A stretch of 64,000 nt of DNA from Ceratotherium simum simum (lineage: Eukaryota > Chordata > Mammalia > Perissodactyla > Rhinocerotidae): assembly GCF_000283155.1 (NCBI RefSeq), contig NW_004454197.1, positions 15,194,695 through 15,258,694 on the forward strand, in the 5' to 3' direction. The position numbers and the translations under genes were made by a program. Below the pieces are notes generated by a model that made no database searches, was not told the DNA's origin, and saw only the letters and a list, made by a program, of their open reading frames with translations. The number at the start of each line of letters is the position of its first letter. Positions within the stretch are counted from its first letter, which is position 1. This document shows positions 11,296-22,207 of the stretch, piece by piece.

Positions 11296-11947
11296 CTCTT
11301 ATTGGGGTATGTGGGTATGTGTGGTGTGTATGTTACTTGAGAGTAAGTTTCATGCTTGATACTCATTACTCCTAAATACCTTAGTTTGTACTTTATATAA
11401 ACACAAGAGGACTCTCCTGTGTAGCTACAGTATTCCCATCAAAACCAAGAAGTTAATACCATTGATACAATAATATAGTCTGATCTACAGATCTCATTCA
11501 AATTTCACTGGTTGTCTCAGTAACTGCGTTTATTGCAAAAGAAATAAACCACCCCCCACATCTCCCAAACAGGGAGCCCATGATTCAATCCAGAATCATG
11601 TGTTGTATTTATTTGTCACAAGTCTCTACTCTTCTTCAATTTGGAACAACAACTGTGTCTTTCTTGGTCTTTCCATGGCTTTGACATCTGTGAAGAGTTA
11701 AGATCAGTTATTTGTAGATTGTCCCTCAATTTGTGTTTGTCTGATGTTTCCTTATGATTAGATTTAGGTTATATGTATTTGGTGCAAAAACCACAAAAGA
11801 GATGCTGTGTTCTCACTGCATCATGTCAGGTGGCACACAATGTCAGTTTGTACCATTACTGTTGATGTTAATTGATTCTTTGTTGTCTGTCAGGTTCCTT
11901 ACCTTTCTTTATCAAACTTTCACCTGCTAGTTGTAGCATTGATTCTT

Positions 11948-13441
11948 TTTTTTAATTTTTTGTTTATTGCAGTAACATTGGTTTATAACATTGTATAAAT
12001 TTCAGGTGTACATCATTATACTTCTATTTCTGCATAGATTACATCATGTTCACCACCCAAATACTAATTACAACCCATCACCACACACCTGTGCCAAATT
12101 AGCCCTTTTGCCCTCCTCCCTTCCCCCTTCCCCTCTGTAACCACCAATCCAATCTCCGTCTCTATGTGTTTGTTTATTGTTGTTGTTATCTACTACTTAA
12201 TGAAGGAAATCATACGGTATTTGACGTTCTCTCTCTGACTTATTTCACTTTGCATAATACCCTCAATGTCCATCCATGTTGTCACAAATGGCTGGATTTC
12301 GTCGTTTCTTATGGCTGAGTAGTATTCCATTGTGTATATATACCACATCTTCTTTATCCATTCGTCCCCTGATGGGCACTTAGGTTGCTTCCAAGTCTTG
12401 GCTATTGTGAATAACGCTGCAGTGAACACAGGGGTGCATGTATCTTTATGCATTGGTGTTTTCAAGTTCTTTGGATAAATACCCAGCAGTGGAATAGCTG
12501 GGTCATATGGAAGTTCTATGCTTGATTTTTTGAGGACTCTCCATACTGTTTTCCATAGTGGCTGCACCAGTTTGCACTCCCACCAGCAGTGTATGAGAGT
12601 TCCCTTCACGCCACATCCTCTCTAACACGTTTCCTGTCTTAATTATAGCCATTCTGACAGGCGTGAGGTGATATCTCATTGTAGTTTTGATTTGCATTTC
12701 CCTGATAGTTAATGATTTTGAACATCTTTTTATGTGTCTGTTGGCCATCTGTATATCTTCTTTGGAGAAATGTCTGTTCAGGTCTTTTGCCCATTTTTAA
12801 ATTGGGTTGTTAGTTTTTTTGTTGTTGAGATGCATCAGTTCTTTGTATATTTTGGAGATTAAGCCCTTATCAGATGTATGGTTTGCAAATATCTTCTCCC
12901 AATTGTTAGGTTGTCTTTTCGTTTTGTTGATGGTTTCCTTTGCTGTGCAGAAGCTGTTTAGTTTGATGTAGTCCCATTTGTTTATTTTTTCTATTGTTTC
13001 TCTTGCCCGGTCAGACATGGTGCTTGAAAATATGTTGCTAAGACAGATGTCGAAGAGCGTACTGCCTATGTTTTCTTCTAGAAGTTTCATAGTTTCAGGT
13101 CTTACATTCAAGTCTTTAATCCATTTGGAGTTAATTTTTGTGTATGGTGTAAGGTAAGGATCTACTTTCATTTTTTTACATGTGGCTATCCAGTTTTCCC
13201 AACACCATTTGTTGAAGAGACTTTCTTTTCCCCATTGTATGTTCTTGGCTCCTTTGTCAAAGATTAGCTGTCCATAGATGTGTGGGTTTATTTCTGGGCT
13301 TTGGATTCTATTCCATTGATCTGTGTCTGTTTTTGTGCCAGTACCATGCTGTTTTGGTTACTATAGCTTTGTAGTATATTTTGAAATCAGGGAGTGTGAT
13401 ACCTCCAGCTTTGTTCTTTTTTCTCAGGATTCCTTTATGTG
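11948..13441 (-). mobile_element. 5'-truncated L1, antisense, with TSD
   Basis: The 3' end of an L1: a T-rich start (A-tail), 3' UTR, and the C-terminal part of ORF2. ORF2 pieces are read on minus at 12193-12609, 12503-12748 and 12797-13171, with motifs such as [20 protein letters not shown] and [14 protein letters not shown]. Frameshifts make it a pseudogene. The TSD is TTGATTCTT at 11939-11947 and 13442-13450. Only about 1.5 kb inserted, as is common for L1. Confidence 0.93.
12193..13171 (-). pseudogene. L1 ORF2 C-terminal fragments
   Basis: Three overlapping frames on the minus strand encode the end of L1 ORF2, including the cysteine-bearing CWWECK segment and the KMWYIYTMEYYSAIRNDE segment near the stop. 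Two frame changes separate them, so no functional protein is made. Confidence 0.9.
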
Positions 13442-13589
13442 TTGATTCTTGCCTAAATCAATTTTTACTGTGGTGGTTGTTGAATGTTTTTTCCTAATTA
13501 TATCATTCCTTCTACAGTTATTAGTAGTTGGCCGCCTACTGTAAGGTAGAATTTTTTTTCCTTCCCTCCATGTATATAAGAATATATGT

Positions 13590-13660
13590 ATTCATATATT
13601 CATTATATAATATGTATACATTATATATTCATTATATATTCATTTATATGTTTATTCCTT
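13590..13660. repeat. AT-rich low-complexity tract
   Basis: Imperfect repeats of ATATTCATTATATA and related strings. No further function apparent. Confidence 0.7.
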
Positions 13661-14000
13661 TATGTCATTATGAACATGGTTTCCTGTTTTATTCAATCAT
13701 TTGTTACTTCTTGAATGATAGTGCTGTTGTTTTTTTGATACTCAGATTTTCTTAGATTTGGCCTGTGGGTGTTTCTTCAAACTGGCTTTTGACGTGTCCC
13801 ACCATTTTGCATTTTCTTATTTACTGACAACACTAAAATATTCAAGACACGTCGTATATATTCCCAGCCCTAGAATCAGCCATTTCTCCAGGGACCCCTG
13901 TTTTCTTTTAGTGGAGAATGGTATTTAGAAATAAAGATCTGGTCACTAGGTATGGTCATTTCTTCTGGGGCGTCATTGTTTCTAGGCTTTCTTTGAGTTG

Positions 14001-15740
14001 ACTGAGCTAGGAAACATGTAAATATGTGCATATACTCTCTCTCTCACACACAGACATACTTATTTTGTTATCTATGTATAATTGGAACCATGAGTTCACA
14101 CTGATACCTCCAATTCTAGTTCAACACCACATGTTTTATTCTAGCCTTCCCACTTTACATATTTTCTTTCACTTCTCGGACAGTGAGAAATCTGGTTCCC
14201 TTTATCCTCCAGCATATTTATGTGTTTGCTCAATTCTCATGAATATAACCAATTTCCTGACCACATAGGCTGTCTCCTCAGCTTTAGAGCTACTAGTCAA
14301 GAGGTCCCTCTTCCCTCTCCCCACCTCCTCATGTTAGAAAACTTTAACTTTTTAAGCATGCCAGTTGTGAGAATTTTCCCCAATGTTTTACCAGGGATAT
14401 AGAGAAGGGTTGTTCATAACAGGATTGAGGGCTGGCTGGAGGAACACATGGGGCAGAAAGAAGATGGAGGAGGGTGAAGAAAACTTCTGGTGAGAACATA
14501 GTTGAAATGATTTGTCAGAAAAGTTGTCACCTGCTAGGGAGAAAAATAAAGATAGGGTTTGAGGGATTTGATTGGAACATAGCTAGATTTAAGTACCTGT
14601 TGTTTCTATGTATGGTTTTATTGATAATCTGGCAATTTTAATGCTTTTGTTTTAAATGCCATCCTATTTCTGATTGCTGGCTACAGTTTATCTGCATCCC
14701 ATCCTTTGCAATTGTCATATATGTGTTGATAAACTTAGAGCATTTCTTCTACCTGCCCTGCTTTTTGATTTCTAGCTTTCTATTCAGCTGCTGCCTGTCT
14801 TCCCTTTTCTTCAGGCATTGTCTGTATAATCGTCCTAATTAACCTTCAGTGCTTGGTTATTTTTTACCTGGGACTTTTGCTATCTTATTTTGCCAGTTAA
14901 GACTGCTGCTGGATCATTGATGAAACTAACCATAATGTCAATCTCGGTTTTAATTCTCAAATATTTATAACTTCACTTTCATCATGTCCCTGTGGTTTAA
15001 TGTTAGGCCCATCTGGCACTATCTTTTGCCTGACTCTTGGAGGAACATTCTGGGCTTTATTTTTTTCTTTCCTTCTGTCATTCAATATGACACTAGATAG
15101 TGGGCTTCTGGGCAATTGAATTAAAATTTGATCATCAGCATAAATCATGGTTATATATTTAGTTGTATTAGAAAGTTAAAATTGCATAAAGCTGCAGTTT
15201 TAAAGTTAAATGTAGCTTTATAATTTTATAAACTCATTTTTTTGTTTCATAAAATGAGTTTATATAGGTTGTCAGCTTAAAAACAGAATCTTAACAATGC
15301 AAGAGATTTTAAAGGACAAGTAGTCCCACCTCCCACCCAAGAACAGATGTTCCTTCACAGTATCCTTCTCGAGCGATTAGAACTCACTCTCATGAAGCAG
15401 CTTATTTTTCTGTCAAATTGTTTTACCCATGGTTACCTTTGTTCTGTGTCTGGGGATTCACTGACCATCCTGGGATCCAGTCATCAGGATAGCAGTGTGA
15501 GATTTGCTATATTCTCACGGAGTAGAAATCTGAGACATAGATCAATGTGAAGCCTGAAAAAAGAGACTACCCATTGGTTTGCTGATGAGGGATACTGGCC
15601 AAAGTGTAAAAGTAAAAAGCCACTGCTATCCCATTTATAGCTCCTAGGGTGGTGATCCAAAGCGTTGTTGAAGCTGAGCATGTTCTGGCTAAGCCTGGGT
15701 ATGGAAGAGGGTCAGTTTTAGTTGGCTTTTCTTTGCCGTT
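14001..15740. other. Unassigned intronic sequence
   Basis: No gene seen. A short CTCTCTCTCACACACA run is near 14035. The remaining sequence does not match a repeat family I can name with confidence. Confidence 0.4.
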
Positions 15741-15754
15741 GTTTTTATTCAACG

Positions 15755-15860
15755 TATGCTGCATGCCTGTCACTGTGCTTAGGTGCTGCGGTTACAAAAA
15801 GGAATAAGATAAGGCTGTCTGGTGAAGAAGAATGTTTTGCCCTCATGGAAACTTTTGAGT
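15755..15860 (+). mobile_element. Possible old CR1/L2/MIR-type fragment
   Basis: The segment GCCTGTCACTGTGCTTAGG followed by GGTTACAAAAAGGAATAAGA and GCCCTCATGGAAAC resembles an ancient mammalian interspersed repeat. Diverged; the family is not certain. Confidence 0.35.
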
Positions 15861-16148
15861 ACTCTTAGTATTTCCTTAGTGTGTTTGTTCAAAAGCAGAA
15901 GCATCTGGCTTGCTTTTATATAGATAGTATTTAAACTTAAATATTAAACCAGGTACTTAAATCATTGATCTGTATTATATAAAGACTTAGGAAAATGTAA
16001 ACTATTTTCTCTGTGTGATCTAATTCTTGTGTTTTTTTCCTGTAATATTTTATTCTAGAAGGGTTTTAATAAGGAATAAAAGTACTGTTAATCTTTTTCT
16101 TTTGTTTAAGTGCCTTTAGAGTTTGAAGGTTCAAAATATTTCATTTTA

Positions 16149-16393
16149 GGGGCCGGCCCGGTGGCCTAGCGGTTAAGTGCGCGTGCTCTGCTTCAGCGGC
16201 CCAAGAGTTTGCGGGTTTGGATCCTGGGCGTGCACTGACGCACCGCTTGTCAAGCCATGCTGTGGCGGCGTCCCATATAAGGTAGAGGAAGATGGGCACG
16301 GATGTTAGCCCAGGGCCAAATCTTCCTCAGCAAAAAGAGGAGCATTGGCATCAGACGTTAGCTCAGGGCTGATCTTCCTCACCAAAAAAAAAA
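16149..16393 (+). mobile_element. ERE1-like SINE, sense
   Basis: A sense-strand ERE beginning GGGGCCGGCCCGGTGG with tRNA-like A-box region TAGCGGTTAAG and B-box region GGTTTGGATCC, ending in an A-run. The TSD is ATTTCATTTTA at 16138-16148 and 16394-16404. One of only three sense EREs within the gene body. Confidence 0.95.
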
Positions 16394-16404
16394 ATTTCAT
16401 TTTA

Positions 16405-17075
16405 ACTTATTTCCCAGAAAATTAAGTTTGAAATGAGAAAATGTAGCTGTAGGTGAATCAAGAGCCTAAGAACTTTAACATACATTTGACACCTAGCCAA
16501 AGAGTGTGTGTATGTGTGTGTGTGTATTAGGATGTTTATAGTTTGGAATTTGTTTTTCCAATTTGTAATATATATTATTTAGAGCTCATTGGGATTCAGA
16601 CATTCAGAAAACTCTGTGCTGGACTTTCTTTTCTTGATACTCTGATGACTTCATGCCAATGATGACCACAAGTTAACATAAGATGTATAATATTGGGAGT
16701 TTTTAAGGATGCTAACCGTATTTTTTTCACCTTTATATTCTCAGTGTCTGAGATAAAGAAGTCCACAAATGTTTCTTTTTGGGATTCTTGGAAGTATCTT
16801 TTAGCCAAGAGTCTTCATTTAGTATTAAATATTTGGAGTTTTCTTATATATTTGAAAATTGGTAAATCTACCAAATTAGGTAAAATTTTAACAAGTATTC
16901 TTTAAATATTTGTTGTCTCTATCCCCCTTTGAGGCCTCTAGTGACACTTCTTCTACCTTAGTCAGCGTAAAAGCAACAGGTAAAATCTGTAGCCTGACAA
17001 AATCAGGCTTATTGACTTATTGTCATAAAGGATACCGCACACCAGAGGAACCGTGGGGCATCTTACCAAAGAAAG
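16405..17075. other. Unassigned intronic sequence with short TG run
   Basis: Contains a (TG)n microsatellite at about 16504-16527. No gene recognised. Confidence 0.5.
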
Positions 17076-17091
17076 GTTTTTGTAGGATTTT

Positions 17092-17277
17092 TTTTTTTTT
17101 TTGCTGAAGATGATTTGCCCTGAGCTAACATCTGTGCCAGTGTTCCTCTATCTTGTATGTGGGTTGCTGCCACAGCATGGCCACCAACAGGTCGTATAGG
17201 TCAGTGCCTGGTAACTGAACCTGGGCCGCCAAAGTGGAGCGTGCCGAACTTAACCACTAGGCCACTAGGCCGGCCCC
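17092..17277 (-). mobile_element. Older ERE3-like SINE, antisense
   Basis: A T-run followed by TTTGCCCTGAGCTAACATC and a head ending ACTAGGCCACTAGGCCGGCC, the CTAGGCCAC variant of ERE. The TSD is GTTTTTGTAGGATTTT at 17076-17091 and 17282-17297. Confidence 0.9.
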
Positions 17278-17297
17278 CGAAGTTTTTGTAGGATTTT

Positions 17298-17860
17298 GAG
17301 GGAACTGGGGATTTTTAGTGAAATTCAAATGAAAAAAACTGTTTGAGAGGCTCAGAGCAAAGCGTGAAGGAACAACGTCAGGTCTGGGCTGCAAAGGGGT
17401 CCTCTTTACTTGGAAACTGTGAAGTTGAAGTAATTGTGGAATGCTGTGTCCAGAAACCCCTTATTTGAAGCTCTGCATCTCTCCAAAGTATCTTAGATCC
17501 TCCAAGCAAGAGTGGGATATTTTAATCTTACTGATATGATTTCAAACAGCAAAGTTTCTGTTAGTTTATGGTTTTAGTAAATCAAGTAGTACTTCAACTG
17601 CAGTAGTAGCAGTCGAAGAAGAGTGTCTTTAACACTTTACAGCTGTAGCATGTCCTTCAGAGCAATATTGTTTCCTGTTAACTTTATAGCTGGTTTAACT
17701 GTCTGTTATTCCAGCCTGATGAAGGACAGGGCAGGTTTTTACAGTCACAGTTAATTTTTACCTTCTCATACATTTGTTGGGCTGGATGAATTTGTCCCTG
17801 TGTCACTGAAATTCTGTCTTTTTAAATTTTTTCAGTCTTTTTTCTCTTGGTTTTGTTTTA
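17298..17860. other. Unassigned intronic sequence
   Basis: No repeat or gene recognised. Confidence 0.4.
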
Positions 17861-19030
17861 GGTAGTTTCTCTTGCTACATTTTCAAGTTGCTCTGCAGTA
17901 TCCAATCAGCTATTAATCCTAAACGTTATAATCTTCATCTCTGAAAGTTTAGTTTGGGTCTATTTTTATATCTTTCTTGTCTGTTTAACATATTCATTGT
18001 TTGCTCTACCTTCTTAAATATGTGGAATATAGTTATAGTTATTTTTAATGTCCTTGTCTACAAATTTTGGTGGTCTAGTGGTTAAGATTTGGCAGTCTCA
18101 CCTCTGTGGCCTGGGTTTGTTTCCCAGTCAGGGAACCATACCACTTGTCTGTGGGTTGTCACACTGTGGCGGCTGCCTGTTGTCGTGATGCTGAAAGCTG
18201 TGCCAGCGGCATTTCAGATATCAGCAGGGTCACCTGTGATGGACAGGTTTTTTATAAGGGCAGCATATAAATCATGCTAAGACTAGGAAGAAGGACCTGG
18301 CCACCCACTTCTGAAAAAAATTGGCCATGAAAAGTAGGAGAGCATCGTCTGATATACCTCTGGAAAATGAGAGGGTGGCACAAAAAAGACCGAGCAGGGT
18401 TCTGTTCTGCTGTGCACAGGGTCACAAGGAGTTGGAATTGACTCTGTGGCACTAACAGCTACTGTTATTGTTTCTGTGGATTGATTTTTCTCATTATGAG
18501 TCATATTTTCCTGCTTCTTTGTATGCCTGATAATTTTTGATTGGATGCTAGTCATTTAGACTTTTACTTTGTTGGGTGCTGGATATTTCCCTGTAAGTTT
18601 TGGCTTATGAATCAAATTGACTTGGAAAAGAAGCATCGGCTACTTTCTTAATGGATTTGCTCATCAGTACTCACTTCCATATTTGAGGGGGATCCTCAGT
18701 AGATCTCCCGAGTTCTTTCTGCAGCTCCTTCTGGTACTGTGCTCTACGAACTCAAGCTGCTTTCATCTCTCTGGACTCCCAGTTCCATTTCCTCAACTAA
18801 GAGAGACTGCTGCTACTGGTTGGACTCTGAATTCTCCCTCACTGTGCCGTTGCCAGGAAGCTCAGGCAGTTGTAGGGCTTTACCTCATTTGTTTTTCCTT
18901 CCCAGGGATCATTGTGCTATGCTACCCAATGTCCAGCGTCTGAAAACTGTCTCATAGATTTTGTCCAATTTGTTAGTTTCAGATGGAAAGGTAAATTTGG
19001 TCCCTGTTGCTTCATCTTGTCCAGAAATGG
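17861..19030 (-). mobile_element. Old L1M remnant (5' part), antisense, split by a SINE
   Basis: The blocks GATTGATTTTTCTCATTATG, TAATTTTTGATTGGATGCTAG and GTTGGGTGCTGGATATTTCC, and the end near GTCCCTGTTGCTTCATCTTG, resemble the 5' part of an ancient L1 read in antisense. A tRNA-Glu-headed SINE interrupts it at 18064-18472. Confidence 0.5.
18064..18472 (+). mobile_element. tRNA-Glu-derived SINE with RTE-like tail
   Basis: The first 72 bases (18064-18135) closely follow a tRNA-Glu gene, including GGTGGTCTAGTGGTTAAGAT (D-arm/A box) and a T-arm ending CCCAGTCAGGGAA. The anticodon region TCTCACC is still recognisable. A central body with GAAGAAGGACCTGGCCACCC follows. The 3' part GGGTCACAAGGAGTTGGAAT resembles the RTE-derived tail known from other tRNA-RTE SINEs. 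This is a different family from the EREs. No clear TSD, consistent with age. Confidence 0.75.
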
Positions 19031-19866
19031 AAAACCTAGATTCATATATGTGTTGTTATGATAATCGTTATGTTCTGTACCTTTGTAGTCTAGAAAATAA
19101 GATTTTATTTTTCATGAGAACTTAAGAATATAATGAGTACCTCCAAAACTAATGATCCGTTTTTGTTTCCTTCTCTTTTTTTTCTCGCCTTACTTTTGAC
19201 CTGACTTAATCTGGAATTCCATATTAAACTGAAATACAGTTGTATCTACTCATGTTTAGTTATGATTTATATGCTGCCCTTATAAAAAACATTTGAGAAA
19301 GTGTATAGATATAAACTTGGTAGAACTAGGTTGAAAATAAACGAGCAAATTGTGTTAAGAAAAAGTAAGGATTAGAATGTGATGAAGCCAAAATTCAAGC
19401 CTTTTTAGAGTCTTGATAGATTTCCTAAGGAACTACCACACATATAACTTTGAGCTTCTTAGAAGCCAGGACAGAGAAGATTGTCAGTGGCCCTTTTGCT
19501 TTGTAGGAAAGACTGTTAAAAATAGAAAACTTACTACCCTTGGGCCAAGTATGCGTTATGTTTTAATCTTTTTCTATGCCTGAACCAGATAAGTATTGCT
19601 GTTAAACTTTCATTTGTTATTGATGGGTTATTTAATTAACAATATTTAATTTCAGAATATAAATGAAGGATATCTTTATCTCTTCCCATTTTGTAGGATT
19701 GCCTGTATTAAGGTTATAGTCATCTTCTTATTACTCTTTGATTTCTTACTTTCTTTTACTCTTGTCTGTATTTGATATAGTTGCTTCATGGAAATTAAGA
19801 TATTAACTGATAAAATTATAAATAATTTATACTTTTTCTATTTTACAAGTTTTCTGAGAGAATTTA
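19031..19866. other. Unassigned intronic sequence
   Basis: AT-rich, no recognised gene or repeat. Confidence 0.4.
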
Positions 19867-21280
19867 AATTTTTAAAAATATTTTTTATTTGGAAATAATT
19901 TAAAATTTTTTTAAAAAAAGTTTTTATTTACAAGTAGTTTCAGAATTACAGAAGAGTTGCAAAAATAAAATAGTACAAAAACACTCCTTACCCTGATTAT
20001 CTTAACATTTGCTTTTTCATTGTTCTTTCTCTCTCTGTATTTGTGTATATGTACACGCTTAATTTTTTTCTGAATATAGAGTAAGTTATATATATCATGC
20101 ACTTTATCCCTAAATATAGTGCGTATGTCCTAGTCAATTACATGTCCACATCACAGTAATCAACTTCAGTAAATTTAATATTATTCTAGTATTTTTACTT
20201 AATCTACTGTTATGTCAATTTTGTCAGTTGACATAATAATATCCTTTGTTGCGTTTTCTTCTGTTTGGTACAGGATCCAGTCTAGGGTGAGATATTTCAT
20301 TTAGCTGTTATTTCTCTTTAGTCTCCTTTAACCTGGAACGTTTCCACAGTCTTTCTTTGTCTTTTATGACATTGACACCCCTGATGCCTTTAAAAAAAGC
20401 TTCTCATTTTGGTTTAGTCTGAAGTTTCCTCAGGATTGGATTCAGGTTATTCATTCTAGGCCTGGATACTGTACTATGTAAGTGATGATGTATTCTTGTC
20501 AGTGTACCACATCTGAAGGCTGTTAATTATGATCACGCAGTCAAGAGTTTGTCTATTCCTCTACTGTATAATGACTGTTTTTTCCCTTGCAACTAAAAAG
20601 CAGTCTTTGAAGAGATACTTTAAGGATATTCAAATACCCTGTTCTTCGTTAGAATATGTTCTTAAATTTAGTATACATGATGATTTTTTCCTGATCCAGT
20701 GTTTATTGTGCTGGTTGCAAAATAATCATTTTCCATCTCATGCTTCCTCCATATTCACCAGTCAGTTCTCAACACTCTGCTATATGCATGAGCCTGCCCT
20801 TCTCATTTATTTATTTTTCTTTTATGAGTATGGAGTCATGAACCCTTGAGTGTTGTTTTTTTTAATGGTTCATAATTCATGACTTATTTTGGAGCTAAAT
20901 TTGTCCTGATTTGGCTAGTGGAGCCTCTTCAAGCTGGCTCTTTTGTCCCTGTGACATGCCACCATTCTGTGAGTACTTCCTTATGTTCTGGCATAACAGT
21001 GTTCCAGGTTCATCTTGTTCCTGCTCTGCTCCAGCCCTGGAAATCAGGCCTATTCTCTGAGGAGTCCTCATTCCCTTTAGTGGGGAATGGTGTTAGAGAC
21101 CAAGATCTAGGCACTAGATGTGCTTATTGCTTCTTGGCCCTTTTAGCAGATGGTGATACGGAACATGCATGTATATGCATATAGGTTCCTGCCTATGCAC
21201 ATATCTCTTCTGGAAATCATGAGTTCACACTATCTCCAATATTCATCCATTCATACCAGGTTCTTTCTTGCCTTCTGTCT
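19867..21280 (-). mobile_element. Old L1M 3' UTR remnant, antisense
   Basis: Starts with the AGAATTACAGAAGAGTTGCA block typical of antisense L1M 3' UTRs. It runs to the AGTGGGGAATGGTGTTAGAG region near 21080, which matches copies near 9305 and 13910. Confidence 0.6.
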
Positions 21281-21609
21281 TAACCCTGACTCCCAGCAAC
21301 ATCAACACATTTACTCAAACCTGTGATACATCTGAAATAGTTACAGAATTGCTTTGTCCATTCCACTATAGTAAATAAATCTACTAATTTGTTGGGGATT
21401 TGTTTGTGGTTATGCACTTGTCCCATGCTACCCTGCTCCCAGTTGAGGGTATAAAGTCAAATGCTGTGTTCATAAGTTACTTAGATTAGCTCTGTCTGTC
21501 TGCCTCTTGGTCTGTCTTTGTCTTCCGTTCAGTGTGTTTGCTATTCATTTGAATTACGAGTAGGATTGTTTGTTCTGGTTTGCTTTCAGTTTTAGGTTTT
21601 TTTCCCCTT

Positions 21610-21940
21610 CTATTCTTAATTGATTTATTTTTTGAATATGTACAACATTAATATGCTTTTAAAAGTCAAAACTATACAAAAAGGTAAGGTCAGTGAAGGA
21701 TCACTTCATTAACATGTATTCTAGCCCATCACCACCCCTTGTAGGGCACCGGCTTCATTGTTCTCTGCTTTATCCTTTCTGTGTTTCTTTTTATAAAAAT
21801 AAGCACAGATTTTCTTATTTTCCCTTTCTTATGTGCTTTTCTGTACTTTGCTCTTTTTTATTCAGTAATAACTCTTGGAAATCACTCTGTTTTGGCTCAT
21901 AGAGATCTCCTCAGAGATATATATTTACAAGTTTTTAAAA
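21610..21940 (-). mobile_element. Old L1M/HAL1-like 3' fragment, antisense
   Basis: The blocks GTGTTTCTTTTTATAAAAAT and AACTCTTGGAAATCACTCTG resemble a mammalian L1M or HAL1 3' region. Diverged and partial. Confidence 0.45.
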
Positions 21941-21952
21941 AGTTGGGTTTAG

Positions 21953-22194
21953 GGGCTGGCTCTGTGACATAGTGGTTAAGTTCGGTGTGCTCTGCTTTGG
22001 CAGCCTGGGTTTGTGGGTTTGGATCTTGGGTGCAGACCTACACCACTTGTCAAGCCATGCTGTAGTGGCAACCCACATACAAAACAGAGGAAGATTGGCA
22101 TAGATGTTAGCACAGGGCTAATCTTCCTCAAGCAAAAAAAGAGGAAGATTTGCAACAGATGTTAGCTCAGAGCAACTCTTACAAAAAAAAAAAA
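21953..22194 (+). mobile_element. Older ERE3-like SINE, sense
   Basis: Diverged head GGGCTGGCTCTGTGACATAG, body with two GAGGAAGATT blocks, and an A-run. An approximate TSD, AGTTGGGTTTAG / AGGTTGGATTTAG, is at 21941-21952 and 22195-22207. Many mutations relative to the younger EREs. Confidence 0.88.
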
Positions 22195-22207
22195 AGGTTG
22201 GATTTAG

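Larger units (their letters stand above)
11380..14000 (-). mobile_element. Old L1M 3' UTR remnant, split by a younger L1
   Basis: The flanks 11380-11938 and 13451-14000 are continuous with one another once the insertion at 11948-13441 is removed. The right flank carries the GGTATTTAGAAATAAAGATC motif also seen near 9305 and 21085. Antisense to WAPL. Confidence 0.6.

Noticed and set aside
16149..16230. tRNA gene candidates in ERE heads
   Set aside because: A-box and B-box-like sequences are present, but the cloverleaf is degenerate and always joined to the SINE body.
18064..18135. Functional tRNA-Glu gene
   Set aside because: The likeness is strong, but stem positions have decayed and the sequence runs straight into a SINE body and tail.
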